A stretch of DNA of 64,000 nt. It comes from Accumulibacter sp003538495. GTDB taxonomy: Bacteria > Pseudomonadota > Gammaproteobacteria > Burkholderiales > Rhodocyclaceae. The notes under the pieces are model-generated. The model had not been told where the DNA came from, ran no database searches, and was given only the letters and a program-made list of their open reading frames with translations. Made by a program: the position numbers and the translations under genes. Of the stretch, positions 41,871-51,300 are shown piece after piece; position 1 is the first letter of the stretch, and each line of letters starts with the position of its first letter. The stretch is from the NCBI RefSeq assembly GCF_029255145.1, contig NZ_JAPUVQ010000127.1, forward strand, positions 44,127 through 108,126. Direction: 5' to 3'.

Positions 41871-42701
41871 TTATCTAAACCATGACCAGAGTTTCGACCA
41901 GCGTCCCCGGCTTGCCGGGAATTCGTGCAGTACCTTGACCACTACCACCGAAATATTGTCGTCGCCGCCATTGTCATTGGCCATCTGGATCAACTGCGTT
42001 GCGGCAAGCTCAAGATTGGCGGCGGACATTTCCAGCACGTGCTGCATGTCGGCATCGTCAACCATGTCGTACAGGCCATCCGAACAGAGCAGATAGACGT
42101 CGCCCGGACGCACTGGATGAACGTGCACCTCGGCCTCCACCTGCGGATCGATTCCAACGGCTCGCGTCACCAGATTGCGGTTGACCGAGTAGCGCGCGTC
42201 CTCCCGCGAGATTTCCCCACTGTCGATCTGCTCCTGCAATAGCGAGTGATCGTGAGTCAAGGCCACGAACTCCTCACCACGCAGACGGTACAGACGCGAA
42301 TCGCCAATATGCGCGACAATCAGCTGGTTGTCGCAAAATACCGTCGCCACGAGGGTGGTGCCCATCCCGCCGAAGCGCGACTGTTCCTCGGCCGCCCGAT
42401 AGATCGCCGCGTTCGCTTCGGCGATATGCTCGACCAGCGAGCGCTGCGCGCACAGCAGTCCGGTCTGGCCGTCGGCTGCGTCTGCCGTAGCGCTCTGGAG
42501 AGCGTCTTCCAGGCCGCTTGCCAGGATCTTGGTCGCCATGCTGCTGGCCACTTCGCCAGCGTTGTAGCCGCCCATGCCATCGGCGAGAATGGCCATGCCG
42601 TGGTCGGCGTCGGCAAATACCGAATCTTCGTTCTGTCCCCGCACCTGCCCGGGGTCGGTGCGGATGGCGATTTCCAGCGCGCCCAAGAGACTGTTTGCCA
42701 C
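41871..42701 (-). CDS. PP2C-type Ser/Thr protein phosphatase
   Basis: A 276-residue phosphatase of the PPM/PP2C (Stp1/PppA) type. Metal-binding and catalytic motifs are complete: 'GQVRGQNEDSVF' near residues 17-28, 'AILADGMGGYNAGEVAS' (36-52), 'AHIGDSRLYRLR', 'LCSDGLYDMV' and the C-terminal 'NGGDDNISVVVV'. I start at GTG 42701, which has a strong ggaggatat directly upstream; the longer open frame adds 20 residues not seen in the family. The gene leads the FHA gene. Some such pairs regulate type VI secretion, but no secretion genes are present here. Confidence 0.9.
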   Translation of the reverse strand: MANSLLGALEIAIRTDPGQVRGQNEDSVFADADHGMAILADGMGGYNAGEVASSMATKILASGLEDALQSATADAADGQTGLLCAQRSLVEHIAEANAAIYRAAEEQSRFGGMGTTLVATVFCDNQLIVAHIGDSRLYRLRGEEFVALTHDHSLLQEQIDSGEISREDARYSVNRNLVTRAVGIDPQVEAEVHVHPVRPGDVYLLCSDGLYDMVDDADMQHVLEMSAANLELAATQLIQMANDNGGDDNISVVVVKVLHEFPASRGRWSKLWSWFR

Positions 42702-42960
42702 ATATCCTCCAGATAACTGCCCAACGGGCCGAAGCGGCTGCTGTTGCCGGCCCCTGACCATCGCGGCCGGCGCGGAGCCGATCCTCGCTGACCACCAGCG
42801 CGATGCGTCAGCGACCCATGACTAGCTCGCCATCAGGCCGCAAGCGCTTGCCGCAGCAGTCGCCGACGCACGCTGGTCGCACTTTGCCGGCGTCACCTTC
42901 CCGGAAAAACTCCCGGACGCGACCGGTCAATCGCCGCATCATTGGTGCATTCTGCCAACA

Positions 42961-43920
42961 CTAGTCGCCATAAGGCAATTCGACGCCCAGACCACGCGCC
43001 CGGGCCAGCGCTTCGAGGCGGACAGCGACCGCCAGATCCTGCACGGCCATGCCCTGCGATTCGAACAAGGTGATCTCGTCGTCGGTCGTACGCCCCGGCC
43101 GGCGAGCGCAGATCACATCGCCGAGTTCGACCAGGCCGCGCGGCTGCAAGCGCCCTTTCTCGAGCATGGGCAGCAGATCGCCAGCCTCTCGCAGCGCCGT
43201 TTCGACGCTATCGACGACGATCGGCGAACAGCGCTTGAGGACGTCTTCACCCAGTTCGCGGCGAATCAGCGAATTCGATCCGGCGGCATTGAGATGGGTG
43301 CCGGGCGATAGCCAGTCAGCGCTGAACAGCGGCGTCGCCGCGGTGGTGACGGTGCTGACGATGTCGCTGCCACGCACGACCTCCTCGGGTGAGGCACAGG
43401 GGACGACGTCGATGCCCAGCCGTTCGGACATCCGCGTGCAGAAGGCCGCCAGGCGCTCGGCGTGGCGCGCATGTACCTTCACCCGCCGCAGCGGCCGTAC
43501 CGCAGCCAGCGCTTCAAGGTGTCCCTCGGCTTGCCAGCCGGCGCCGAAGACCCCCGCCACCTGCGCATCGGGTCTGGCCAGCCAGCGCGTGGCAAGACCC
43601 GATGCCGCGCCGGTACGCATCATGCCCAGCCGGTCTCCTTCGAACACCGCCCGCAGGCGACCGGTCGATGCCTGGAACAGGTGCACCAGAAAACGCACGC
43701 CCGAACGGTTGCTGGTGTAGGCCTTGTAGCCGATGGCGTCGAGCTGTGGCAAGGCACCCTGCAGCAGATGCAGCGTCGTCTGCGGCAAGCGCGTCCGTTG
43801 CCGCGGCACGTCGCAGGCGTCCGGCGCCGAGAGCTGACGATGTGCCGCTTCGACCGCCTCCAGGGCCAAAGGCATGGTCAGCAGTTGCGCAACGTCTTTT
43901 TCAGTCAGGAAAAGGGCCAT
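42961..43920 (-). CDS. Ornithine cyclodeaminase / mu-crystallin family protein
   Basis: A 319-residue NAD(P)-dependent enzyme of the ornithine cyclodeaminase/alanine dehydrogenase/ketimine reductase family. Substrate-side residues are in 'RQRTRLP' and 'IGYKAYTS', followed by 'GDRLGMMRTGAASGLAT' (about 95-111). The Rossmann motif is 'GVFGAGWQAEGHLEAL' (123-138), and 'GTHLNAAGSNSLIRREL' (about 208-224) is diagnostic. Possible reactions are ornithine to proline, or reduction of cyclic ketimines and imines; sequence alone does not decide. It is monocistronic between the PP2C and sucCD genes. Confidence 0.85.
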   Translation of the reverse strand: MALFLTEKDVAQLLTMPLALEAVEAAHRQLSAPDACDVPRQRTRLPQTTLHLLQGALPQLDAIGYKAYTSNRSGVRFLVHLFQASTGRLRAVFEGDRLGMMRTGAASGLATRWLARPDAQVAGVFGAGWQAEGHLEALAAVRPLRRVKVHARHAERLAAFCTRMSERLGIDVVPCASPEEVVRGSDIVSTVTTAATPLFSADWLSPGTHLNAAGSNSLIRRELGEDVLKRCSPIVVDSVETALREAGDLLPMLEKGRLQPRGLVELGDVICARRPGRTTDDEITLFESQGMAVQDLAVAVRLEALARARGLGVELPYGD

Positions 43921-44037
43921 TTCTTTCTCGATCTAACTCCCGTCAAACGACCGGCATGCCTGCCCAGCTGACGCGCTGAACCGCACCGACGATTCTACCG
44001 GCAAATGACCAGCAATCGGCGACTGCGCATGGCCAAC

Positions 44038-44065
44038 AAAAAAGGGCAGGCCGCGGCCTGCCCTT
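44038..44065 (-). terminator. Rho-independent terminator of sucCD
   Basis: A perfect GC-rich palindrome gggcaggccgcggcctgccc (44044-44063) is followed, in the minus-strand direction, by six T residues (44043-44038). It begins about 30 bases after the sucD stop codon, the expected place for an intrinsic terminator. Confidence 0.9.
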
Positions 44066-44097
44066 CCTGCCTGGCCCTCAGCGAGGACCAGGCGCGC

Positions 44098-44991
44098 CTA
44101 GATCAGGCCCTTGATCAGCTTGGCCATTTCCGACGGATCACGGGTCACTGTGAAGCCACACTCTTCCATGATCGCCAGCTTGGCGTCGGCGGTGTCTGCG
44201 CCGCCGGAGATCAGCGCGCCGGCATGACCCATGCGTTTGCCCGCCGGAGCGGTGACGCCGGCGATGAAACCAACGATCGGCTTCTTCATGTTGGCCTTGC
44301 ACCACACCGCCGCGTCGGCTTCGTCGGGGCCGCCGATTTCGCCAATCATGATCACCGCGTCGGTATCGGGGTCGTCATTGAACATGCGCATGATGTCGAT
44401 ATGCTTGAGCCCGTTGATCGGGTCACCGCCGGTACCGACTGCCGTCGACTGGCCGAGACCGATTTCGGTCAACTGGCCGACCGCCTCGTACGTAAGTGTT
44501 CCCGAACGCGAAACGACGCCAATCCGCCCCTGGCGATGGATGTGACCGGGCATGATGCCGATCTTGACTTCATCCGGGGTGATCACGCCGGGGCAGTTCG
44601 GGCCGAGCAGCAGGGTCTTCTTGCCGCCGGCGGCTTCGCGCTTCTTCATCCGGTTGCGAACGACCAGCATGTCGCGAACGGGAATTCCCTCGGTAATGCA
44701 CACCACCAGGTCGAGGTCGGCTTCGACGGCTTCCCAGATCGCCGCGGCGGCGCCTGGCGGCGGCACGTAGATCACCGAGACGGTGGCGCCGGTCTCGGCG
44801 GCGGCTTCCTTCACCGTGCCGAAGATCGGGATCCCCAGCAAACTCTCGCCGGCTTTCTTGGGGTTGACGCCGGCAACGAAGCAGTTCTTGCCGTTGGCGT
44901 ATTCCTGGCACTTCTCGGTATGGAACTGTCCGGTCTTGCCGGTCATGCCCTGGGTGATGATTTTGGTGTCTTTGTTGATCAGAATCGACAT
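44098..44991 (-). CDS. sucD: Succinyl-CoA synthetase alpha subunit
   Basis: A 297-residue subunit of the TCA-cycle enzyme that converts succinyl-CoA to succinate with ATP or GTP formation. CoA-binding Rossmann segment 'QGMTGKTGQFHTEKC' near residues 14-28; 'YVPPPGAAAAIWEA' near 75; active-site phosphohistidine in 'RMGHAGALISGG' near 245-256. Length is standard. It starts 9 bases after sucC, so they are cotranslated, and ends at a strong terminator. The alpha subunit pairs with SucB/SucC in the cytoplasm. Confidence 0.97.
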   Translation of the reverse strand: MSILINKDTKIITQGMTGKTGQFHTEKCQEYANGKNCFVAGVNPKKAGESLLGIPIFGTVKEAAAETGATVSVIYVPPPGAAAAIWEAVEADLDLVVCITEGIPVRDMLVVRNRMKKREAAGGKKTLLLGPNCPGVITPDEVKIGIMPGHIHRQGRIGVVSRSGTLTYEAVGQLTEIGLGQSTAVGTGGDPINGLKHIDIMRMFNDDPDTDAVIMIGEIGGPDEADAAVWCKANMKKPIVGFIAGVTAPAGKRMGHAGALISGGADTADAKLAIMEECGFTVTRDPSEMAKLIKGLI

Positions 44992-45000
44992 GTTGGCTCC

Positions 45001-46161
45001 TTACTTGACCGCAGCAACGATCTTGGTGGCGGCGTCAGCCATTGAATCCGCGGTGATGATCGGCAGACCCGAGTCGCTCAGGATCTTCTTGCCGATGTCT
45101 TCATTGGTCCCCTTCATGCGAACCACCAGCGGCACCGAGAGATGCGTCTCGCGGGCCGCGGCGACGACGCCAGTGGCGATCGTGTCGCAACGCATGATGC
45201 CACCGAAGATGTTCACCAGTATCCCCTTGACCTTGGGATTCTTGAGCATGATCTGGAACGCCGAGGTCACTTTCTCGGTGGTCGCGCCACCGCCGACGTC
45301 GAGGAAGTTGGCCGGCTCGGCACCGAAATACTTGATCGTGTCCATGGTCGCCATGGCCAGGCCAGCGCCGTTGACCAGGCAACCGATGTTGCCGTCGAGC
45401 GAAATGTACGACAGATCGTGCTTGGAGGCCTCGAGCTCATCCGGGTCCTCTTCGTCGAGGTCGCGGAAAGCCATGATTTCGGGCTGGCGATAGAGTGCGT
45501 TCGAGTCGAAGTTGAACTTGGCGTCGATAGCCTTGATGTTGCCGTCGCCTTCGAGGATCAGCGGGTTGATCTCGGCCAGCGACGCATCGGTCTCCATGTA
45601 GCACTTGAAAAGGCCCTGCAGCGCCGCGACAGCGCGTCCCACCGACTCGGCTGGAACGCCGATACCGGTCGCCAGCTCGGTCGCTTGCGCATCGGACAGC
45701 CCGTCCTCGGGATCGACGAAGACCTTGAGGATTTTTTCCGGGGTATCGTGGGCAACCTTCTCGATGTCCATGCCGCCTTCGGACGACGCCATCATGGCCA
45801 CCGTCTGCGTCGTGCGATCGGTCAGCGCGGCGACGTAGTATTCCTTGCGGATGTCCGCACCCTCTTCGATCAGCAACCGGCGCACTTTCTGGCCGACCGG
45901 ACCGGTCTGGTGAGTGACCAGCTGCATGCCGAGGATCTGGCCGGCGTACTGGCGAACTTCGTCCAGCGACTTGGCGACTTTCACGCCACCGCCCTTGCCG
46001 CGACCACCCGCGTGAATCTGGGCTTTGACCACCCAGAGCTTGCCACCCAGGGACTCGGCTGCCTTGACCGCTTCATCGACGGATTGACAGAACACCCCGC
46101 GCGGAACTACGACGCCGAATTTCTTCAGGAGTTGCTTGCCCTGATATTCGTGAATTTTCAT
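45001..46161 (-). CDS. sucC: Succinyl-CoA synthetase beta subunit
   Basis: A 386-residue ATP-grasp subunit of succinyl-CoA synthetase. 'MKIHEYQGKQLLKKFGV' at the start, 'VVKAQIHAGGRGKGGGVK' (45-62, nucleotide binding), 'EINPLILEGDGN' (Mg ligands) and 'NIFGGIMRCDTIA' (about 318-330) are hallmarks. Length is standard. It is the first gene of the sucCD operon; the 66 bases upstream to the DUF2889 gene should contain its promoter or continue a shared transcript. Confidence 0.97.
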   Translation of the reverse strand: MKIHEYQGKQLLKKFGVVVPRGVFCQSVDEAVKAAESLGGKLWVVKAQIHAGGRGKGGGVKVAKSLDEVRQYAGQILGMQLVTHQTGPVGQKVRRLLIEEGADIRKEYYVAALTDRTTQTVAMMASSEGGMDIEKVAHDTPEKILKVFVDPEDGLSDAQATELATGIGVPAESVGRAVAALQGLFKCYMETDASLAEINPLILEGDGNIKAIDAKFNFDSNALYRQPEIMAFRDLDEEDPDELEASKHDLSYISLDGNIGCLVNGAGLAMATMDTIKYFGAEPANFLDVGGGATTEKVTSAFQIMLKNPKVKGILVNIFGGIMRCDTIATGVVAAARETHLSVPLVVRMKGTNEDIGKKILSDSGLPIITADSMADAATKIVAAVK

Positions 46162-46227
46162 GCGCTTTCCTTGCTTGAGTTAAGGTTGCGAAACGTACCA
46201 GACGTAAGGAACCACGAGCAGGCCTTC

Positions 46228-46779
46228 CTACCCTGGCTTCTGGCCACGGTACCAGCGCGGGTAGAACCGCTGGACCGCGTCCGAATGCGACTCCAGCGCG
46301 TGGCAACGGTCCAGCTGATAGGGCTTGTGCCCGCTATCGTCGTTGTCGCGTACGTCACTGGCGAAGGTTTGCAGCGCTGCGGTCGGCAGGAACATCACCA
46401 GTTCGCTGAGATGCGAACAACCGTGCGTACTGCGGAACAGATTCTTGACTGCCGTGCGGAAGCCATGGAACAGATTGAGGCCGATCAACTGCGCGTAGTC
46501 GGGGACGATCCGGTCGCAATAGCCGACGTAGGGCATGGCATCGATGCTGGCGGCAGCGTCCAGGATGTTCATCTGGTAGTCGATGGTCACCCGCACCCAC
46601 ATCTCGTGCACCGCCTCGCCCTGCAGCCGCAGGCCCGATGACAAGGGGTAGTCGTGATCCTTGACATCAACCAGGCGCGCCTCGATATCCCAGCAGCCGT
46701 CGTCGCGCTTGTAACCGTCAAGCTGGACGTTTCGAACGTGCATGCGGGTGCGTAGGGCAGTGGGTGGGGGCAGCGGCAT
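46228..46779 (-). CDS. DUF2889 family protein
   Basis: A 183-residue cytoplasmic protein of a family recognised by 'RNVQLDGYKRDDGCWDIEA' at the N-terminus (about 13-31), 'MWVRVTIDYQMNILDA' in the centre and 'FHGFRTAVKNLF' followed by 'GCSHLSELV'. No function is known for DUF2889. The His/Cys pattern in the second half ('THGCSHLSEL', 'LDRCHALESHSD') might bind metal. ATG 46779 has ggatccttg upstream; the open frame continues upstream with unlikely composition. It is immediately upstream of sucC on the same strand. Confidence 0.75.
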   Translation of the reverse strand: MPLPPPTALRTRMHVRNVQLDGYKRDDGCWDIEARLVDVKDHDYPLSSGLRLQGEAVHEMWVRVTIDYQMNILDAAASIDAMPYVGYCDRIVPDYAQLIGLNLFHGFRTAVKNLFRSTHGCSHLSELVMFLPTAALQTFASDVRDNDDSGHKPYQLDRCHALESHSDAVQRFYPRWYRGQKPG

Positions 46780-47002
46780 CAAGGATCCAGAGGGGATTGG
46801 CGAGCCCGTCAAGGCTTCGCAGCTGGCACGCAATTGTACACCAGAATGTCTCGCCACCCCCGCGAAATTCATAATTATGCCGCCCGGTGCGCCGCTTTCA
46901 CGGCCAGTCCGGGTGCCATCCGCGCGCCCGCTCGCGCTCCAGCAGTAACCCACGCCGGGCGCCAAACCGGCTCGTGGTACGCCGCGACTGCTCGGCCATC
47001 GG

Positions 47003-48277
47003 TCAGAGCGACTCGATCAGGATGGCGCGAAAGTCGTTCACGTTGGTCAGCGTCGGACCGGTCACGATCGTGTCACCCAAAGCTCCGAAAAACCCATGGC
47101 CATCGTTGTTGTCGAGGCTGTCGCGAGGCCGGATGCCCTGAGCCCAGGCGCGCGCCAGCGAGTCGGGCGCCAGGCAGGCGCCGGCGACTTCTTCCTGCCC
47201 ATCGACCCCGTCGGTGTCTGCAGCCAGAGCGTGGATGCCGGGCTGGCCGTCGAGCGCCACCGCCAGCGACAGCAGGAATTCGACATTGCGCCCGCCACGC
47301 CCGTGGCCACGCACCGTCACCGTCGTTTCTCCACCGGAGAGCAGGACGCAGGGCGTCGCAAAAGGTTGCCCGTGCACGGCCACCTGACGAGCGATCGCGG
47401 CCATCACCTTGCCGACCTCACGGGCCTCGCCTTCGATGCTGTCGCCGAGGATGTGCGGCACGACGCCGGCGGCGCGGGCGACTTTCGCCGCCGCCTCCAG
47501 GGCCATCTGCGGGGTCGCGATGAGCCGCGTTTCGCTGCCTGCCAGGCGTGCATCGTCGGGCTTGATCGATTCTCCCCGGCCGCTCGCCAGCAGGGCCCTG
47601 ACCTGCGTCGGGAGATCGATGCCGTAACGACGGACAATGGCCAGCGCGTCGTCGCAGGTGCTGGCGTCACCGACCGTCGGACCGGAGGCGATGTCGCGGG
47701 GCAGATCCCCCGGCACGTCGGAAATCAGCAGGGTAAGCACCCTGGCGGGATGACAGGCCGCCGCCAGGCGCCCACCCTTGATCGCCGAAAGGTGGCGCCG
47801 CAGGCAGTTCATTTCGCCGATGCTGGCACCCGACGCGAGGAGTTGGCGGTTCAGCGCCTGCTTGTCAGCCAGCGTAATGCCGTCGAGCGGCAGCGCCAGC
47901 AAGGCGGAACCTCCCCCTGAAATCAGGCACAGCACGAGGTCGTCGGCGGACAACTGCGCGACCAGGTGACGGATGCGGCCGGCGGCACGAAAACCGGCCG
48001 CGTCCGGCACCGGGTGTGCCGCTTCGACAATTTCGATGTGCTGGCAAGGCACGCGGTAGCCGTAACGGGTGACCACCAGCCCCGACAGCGGCCCATGCCA
48101 GTGATCCTCGACGGCTCTGGCCATCGCCGCCGATGCCTTGCCAGCGCCGATGACCAGCAGGCGGCCGGCCGGCGCCCCGGGCAAGTGCGGGGGAACGCAA
48201 CGCGCAGGCTGCGCGCTTTCGATGGCCGCCGCCAGCATCTTCTGCAGCAAGTCGCGAGGATCGATTCGAGTGCTCAT
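47003..48277 (-). CDS. ttuD: Glycerate 2-kinase (DUF4147/MOFRL; TtuD/GckA-like)
   Basis: A 424-residue kinase phosphorylating D-glycerate to 2-phosphoglycerate (older annotations: hydroxypyruvate reductase). 'RLLVIGAGKASAAMARAVE' near residues 44-62 and 'LVLCLISGGGSALLALP' near 113-129 are the N-terminal family motifs; 'LLSGGETTVTVRGHGRGGRN' and 'ALAADTDGVDGQEEVAG' come from the C-terminal MOFRL domain. Length is normal. ATG 48277 has gcgggggcaacag upstream. It follows the glutamate dehydrogenase by 73 bases on the same strand and may be read through from it. Confidence 0.88.
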   Translation of the reverse strand: MSTRIDPRDLLQKMLAAAIESAQPARCVPPHLPGAPAGRLLVIGAGKASAAMARAVEDHWHGPLSGLVVTRYGYRVPCQHIEIVEAAHPVPDAAGFRAAGRIRHLVAQLSADDLVLCLISGGGSALLALPLDGITLADKQALNRQLLASGASIGEMNCLRRHLSAIKGGRLAAACHPARVLTLLISDVPGDLPRDIASGPTVGDASTCDDALAIVRRYGIDLPTQVRALLASGRGESIKPDDARLAGSETRLIATPQMALEAAAKVARAAGVVPHILGDSIEGEAREVGKVMAAIARQVAVHGQPFATPCVLLSGGETTVTVRGHGRGGRNVEFLLSLAVALDGQPGIHALAADTDGVDGQEEVAGACLAPDSLARAWAQGIRPRDSLDNNDGHGFFGALGDTIVTGPTLTNVNDFRAILIESL

Positions 48278-48350
48278 CTGTTGCCCCCGCCTGCGCAAGA
48301 GCTGCCCTGGCCATTCTCCGGCCGGGGCAAGGGGCAGTTCGCCAGCCGCG

Positions 48351-51300
48351 TCAGGACGCCAGCACGCGCCTGATCTCGGCCAGACCGGCCGAGATCATCG
48401 CCAGGTCCTGCGGGACGTTGCTCTTCAGTTCGTCGAGCACCGCCGCGGCGTCAACCACCGGCGGCAAGCTGCCGCCCAGCAGCTGCTGCAAGAGGTGCTG
48501 CCGAAGAGCGTTCAGCTCGGCGGCAAGCTGCGCACGCGCCCTCGCCTGCCAGCGGTTGCCGGCCGGCAGACGCTCGACGGCGCCGCCCAGCCAGTTCAGA
48601 TCGAGGTGCTCGGCGAGCCCACTCAGCGCGTGTGCGACCTGGTCCAGGGGACGAGCGCAGGCGCGCGCCAGATTGACCAGCTCAAAAGCGGCGACGATCT
48701 CGGCACGCCCCTCGATCAGTGCCGAAACCACCTCCGCGCCGCTGCCCCCGGCGCGAATGCGGTCCATGCTGTCGACCACCGCCGCCCGGTAATCGGCGAC
48801 CATCCGCGCAATCGATGCGCCGCCGACATGTTGCGGCAACAACTGCCGCGTCGCCTCCGCGGTCATCACCCGCAGGCCGGTCATCAGCGCGATCTGGGAG
48901 CTGGCGTCGACCAGCAGGTCCAGGGACTCGACATCGTGCCACAGCGCTTCGGCGTCCAGCACGCTGCTGGCGGCGTACCAGGCGCCGGCGACCTGTGCCG
49001 GCGACGCGCCGGTTTCGTCACCGAGCTGCATGACAAAGATCGTTCCCATCCTGTTGACCAGCCGATTGACCAGCTGGGTGGTAATGATGTCCCGTTTCAG
49101 GGGGTGCGTCGGCAACAGCTCACGGCACTGACCCAGGACGGCGGCCGGGAAGTAATTCACCAGCAGTTCGTAAACATCTTCGCTATCGGGTAGTGCGGAA
49201 GCCAGAATGGCCTCCTTCAGCGTGATCTTGGCATAGGCCAGAAGGACCGAGATCTCCGGTGCGGTAAGGCCGCGCTGCTGCTGCGCCCGCTCGGCAAGGC
49301 GCTTGTCATCGGGCAGCGATTCGATGCTGCGGTGCAGGGAGCCCTTGGCCTCCAGAGCGCGGATGAAGCGCGCATGCGCTTCGATGAATTCGGCACCGGC
49401 CGCGACTTCGAGCGAAATGGCCTGCGTCTGGTGGTAATTGTCGGCCAGGACCAGGCGCCCCACCTCGTCGGTCATCGACGCCAGCAAGGCGTCACGCTGC
49501 TTGCCGGTGACGTCGCCACGACGGATCAGCCCGGCCAGCAGGATCTTGATGTTGACTTCGTGGTCTGAGCAATCCACGCCAGCCGAATTGTCGATCGCAT
49601 CGGTGAAGATCCGGCCGCCAGCGAGCGCAAACTCGATCCGGCCCGGCTGTGTCAGCCCCAGGTTGCCACCTTCGCCAACTACCCGTGCCTGCAGTTGGCT
49701 GGCATCGACCCGCAACAGGTCGTTACCGCGGTCGTTGGCCTCCTGATGACTCTCGCTGCTGGACTTGACGTAGGTGCCTATGCCGCCGTTGTAGAGCAGA
49801 TCGACCGGCGCCTGCAGCAGGATCTTGATCAGTTCGTGGGGCGGCAACTGGATCGCTGTGGTCCCCAGCCAGGTGCGCACTTCGGGCGAGAGCGGAATAG
49901 TCTTGGCGGCGCGCGACCACACCCCGCCGCCGCTGGAAATCAGCGTCGCATCGTAATCGGCCCAGGACGAACGCGGCAGTTCAAAGAGCCGTTGCCGCTC
50001 GGCAAAGCTGCGCGCCGGATCCGGGTCCGGGTCAAGGAACAGATGGCGGTGATCGAAGGCGGCGCGCAGCTTGATCACCGGCGACAGCAGCATGCCATTG
50101 CCAAAGACATCGCCGGACATGTCACCAATACCGACGACGCTGAACGGCTGCGTCTGGATATCGAGGCCCAGTTCGCGGAAGTGCCGCTTGACCGCCTCCC
50201 AGGCGCCGCGAGCGGTGATCCCCATCTTTTTGTGGTCGTAACCGACCGAACCACCCGAGGCAAAGGCATCGCCGAGCCAGAAACCATAATCGATGGCGAT
50301 CCCGTTGGCGATATCCGAGAAAGTCGCGGTTCCCTTGTCGGCGGCGACCACCAGGTAGGCGTCGTCGCCGTCACGACGACGGACGCCGCGCGGTGGCACC
50401 ACCTGGCCATCGACCAGATTGTCGGTGAGGTCGAGCAGGCCGCGAATGAAGGTCGTATAGCAGGCAATGCCCTCGGCCTGGAAGGCTTCGCGCTCGGAGA
50501 CGGGTGGCAAGCGCTTGCAGACGAAACCGCCCTTCGAGCCCAGCGGAACGATCACCGCATTCTTCACCATCTGTGCCTTGACCAGACCGAGCACCTCGGT
50601 GCGGAAGTCTTCCATCCGGTCGGACCAGCGCAAGCCGCCGCGGGCGACCTTCGCACCGCGCAGGTGCACGCCTTCGACACGCTCGCTATAGACGAAGATT
50701 TCGTACAGCGGCACCGGTGCGGGCAGGAACGGGATGTCTCTCGACGACAGCTTGAACGACAGGTAGTCCCGGCTCTTGCCGTCAATCGCCGACTGATAGG
50801 CATTGGTCCGCTGGGTCGCTTCAATGACCGTCTGCAAGGCGGCCAGGATGCGGTCGTCGTTGGGATTGCTGACCTGCAACAAGGCCGCGCTCAGTTCGTC
50901 GGAAATCGCTTTCGCACGCGCGTCGTCCGCCGCCGGCGAGAACAGCGCTTCGAACAGGTCGACCAGTCCGCGGGTAATCCGGAAATGACTTGCCAGGCAT
51001 TGCTCGATATAGACCTGGCTGAACGGTAGCCCGGCCTGCCGCAGGTAACGCCGGTAGGCACGCAGGATGCTGATCTGCCGGCCGTTGAGACCGGCCAGCA
51101 ACACCAGGCGGTTGAAACCGTCATTCTCGGCCTCGTCGCGCAGCAGTCTTTCGAGCAGCTCGATGAAGGCCTGCCGGGTGGTATCGTCGTCCAGCGCCGC
51201 CGCATCCGGCAACTGCACAGCGAAATCGGCGATATGCAGGTCGCTCTGGGGGAGGTTGAAGGGTTGCTCGGAAAGCACCGTCAACCCGAGGTTTTCGAGA

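Noticed and set aside
45142..46641. 499-codon plus-strand frame opposite sucC and the DUF2889 gene
   Set aside because: Antisense shadow; sucC on the other strand is certain.
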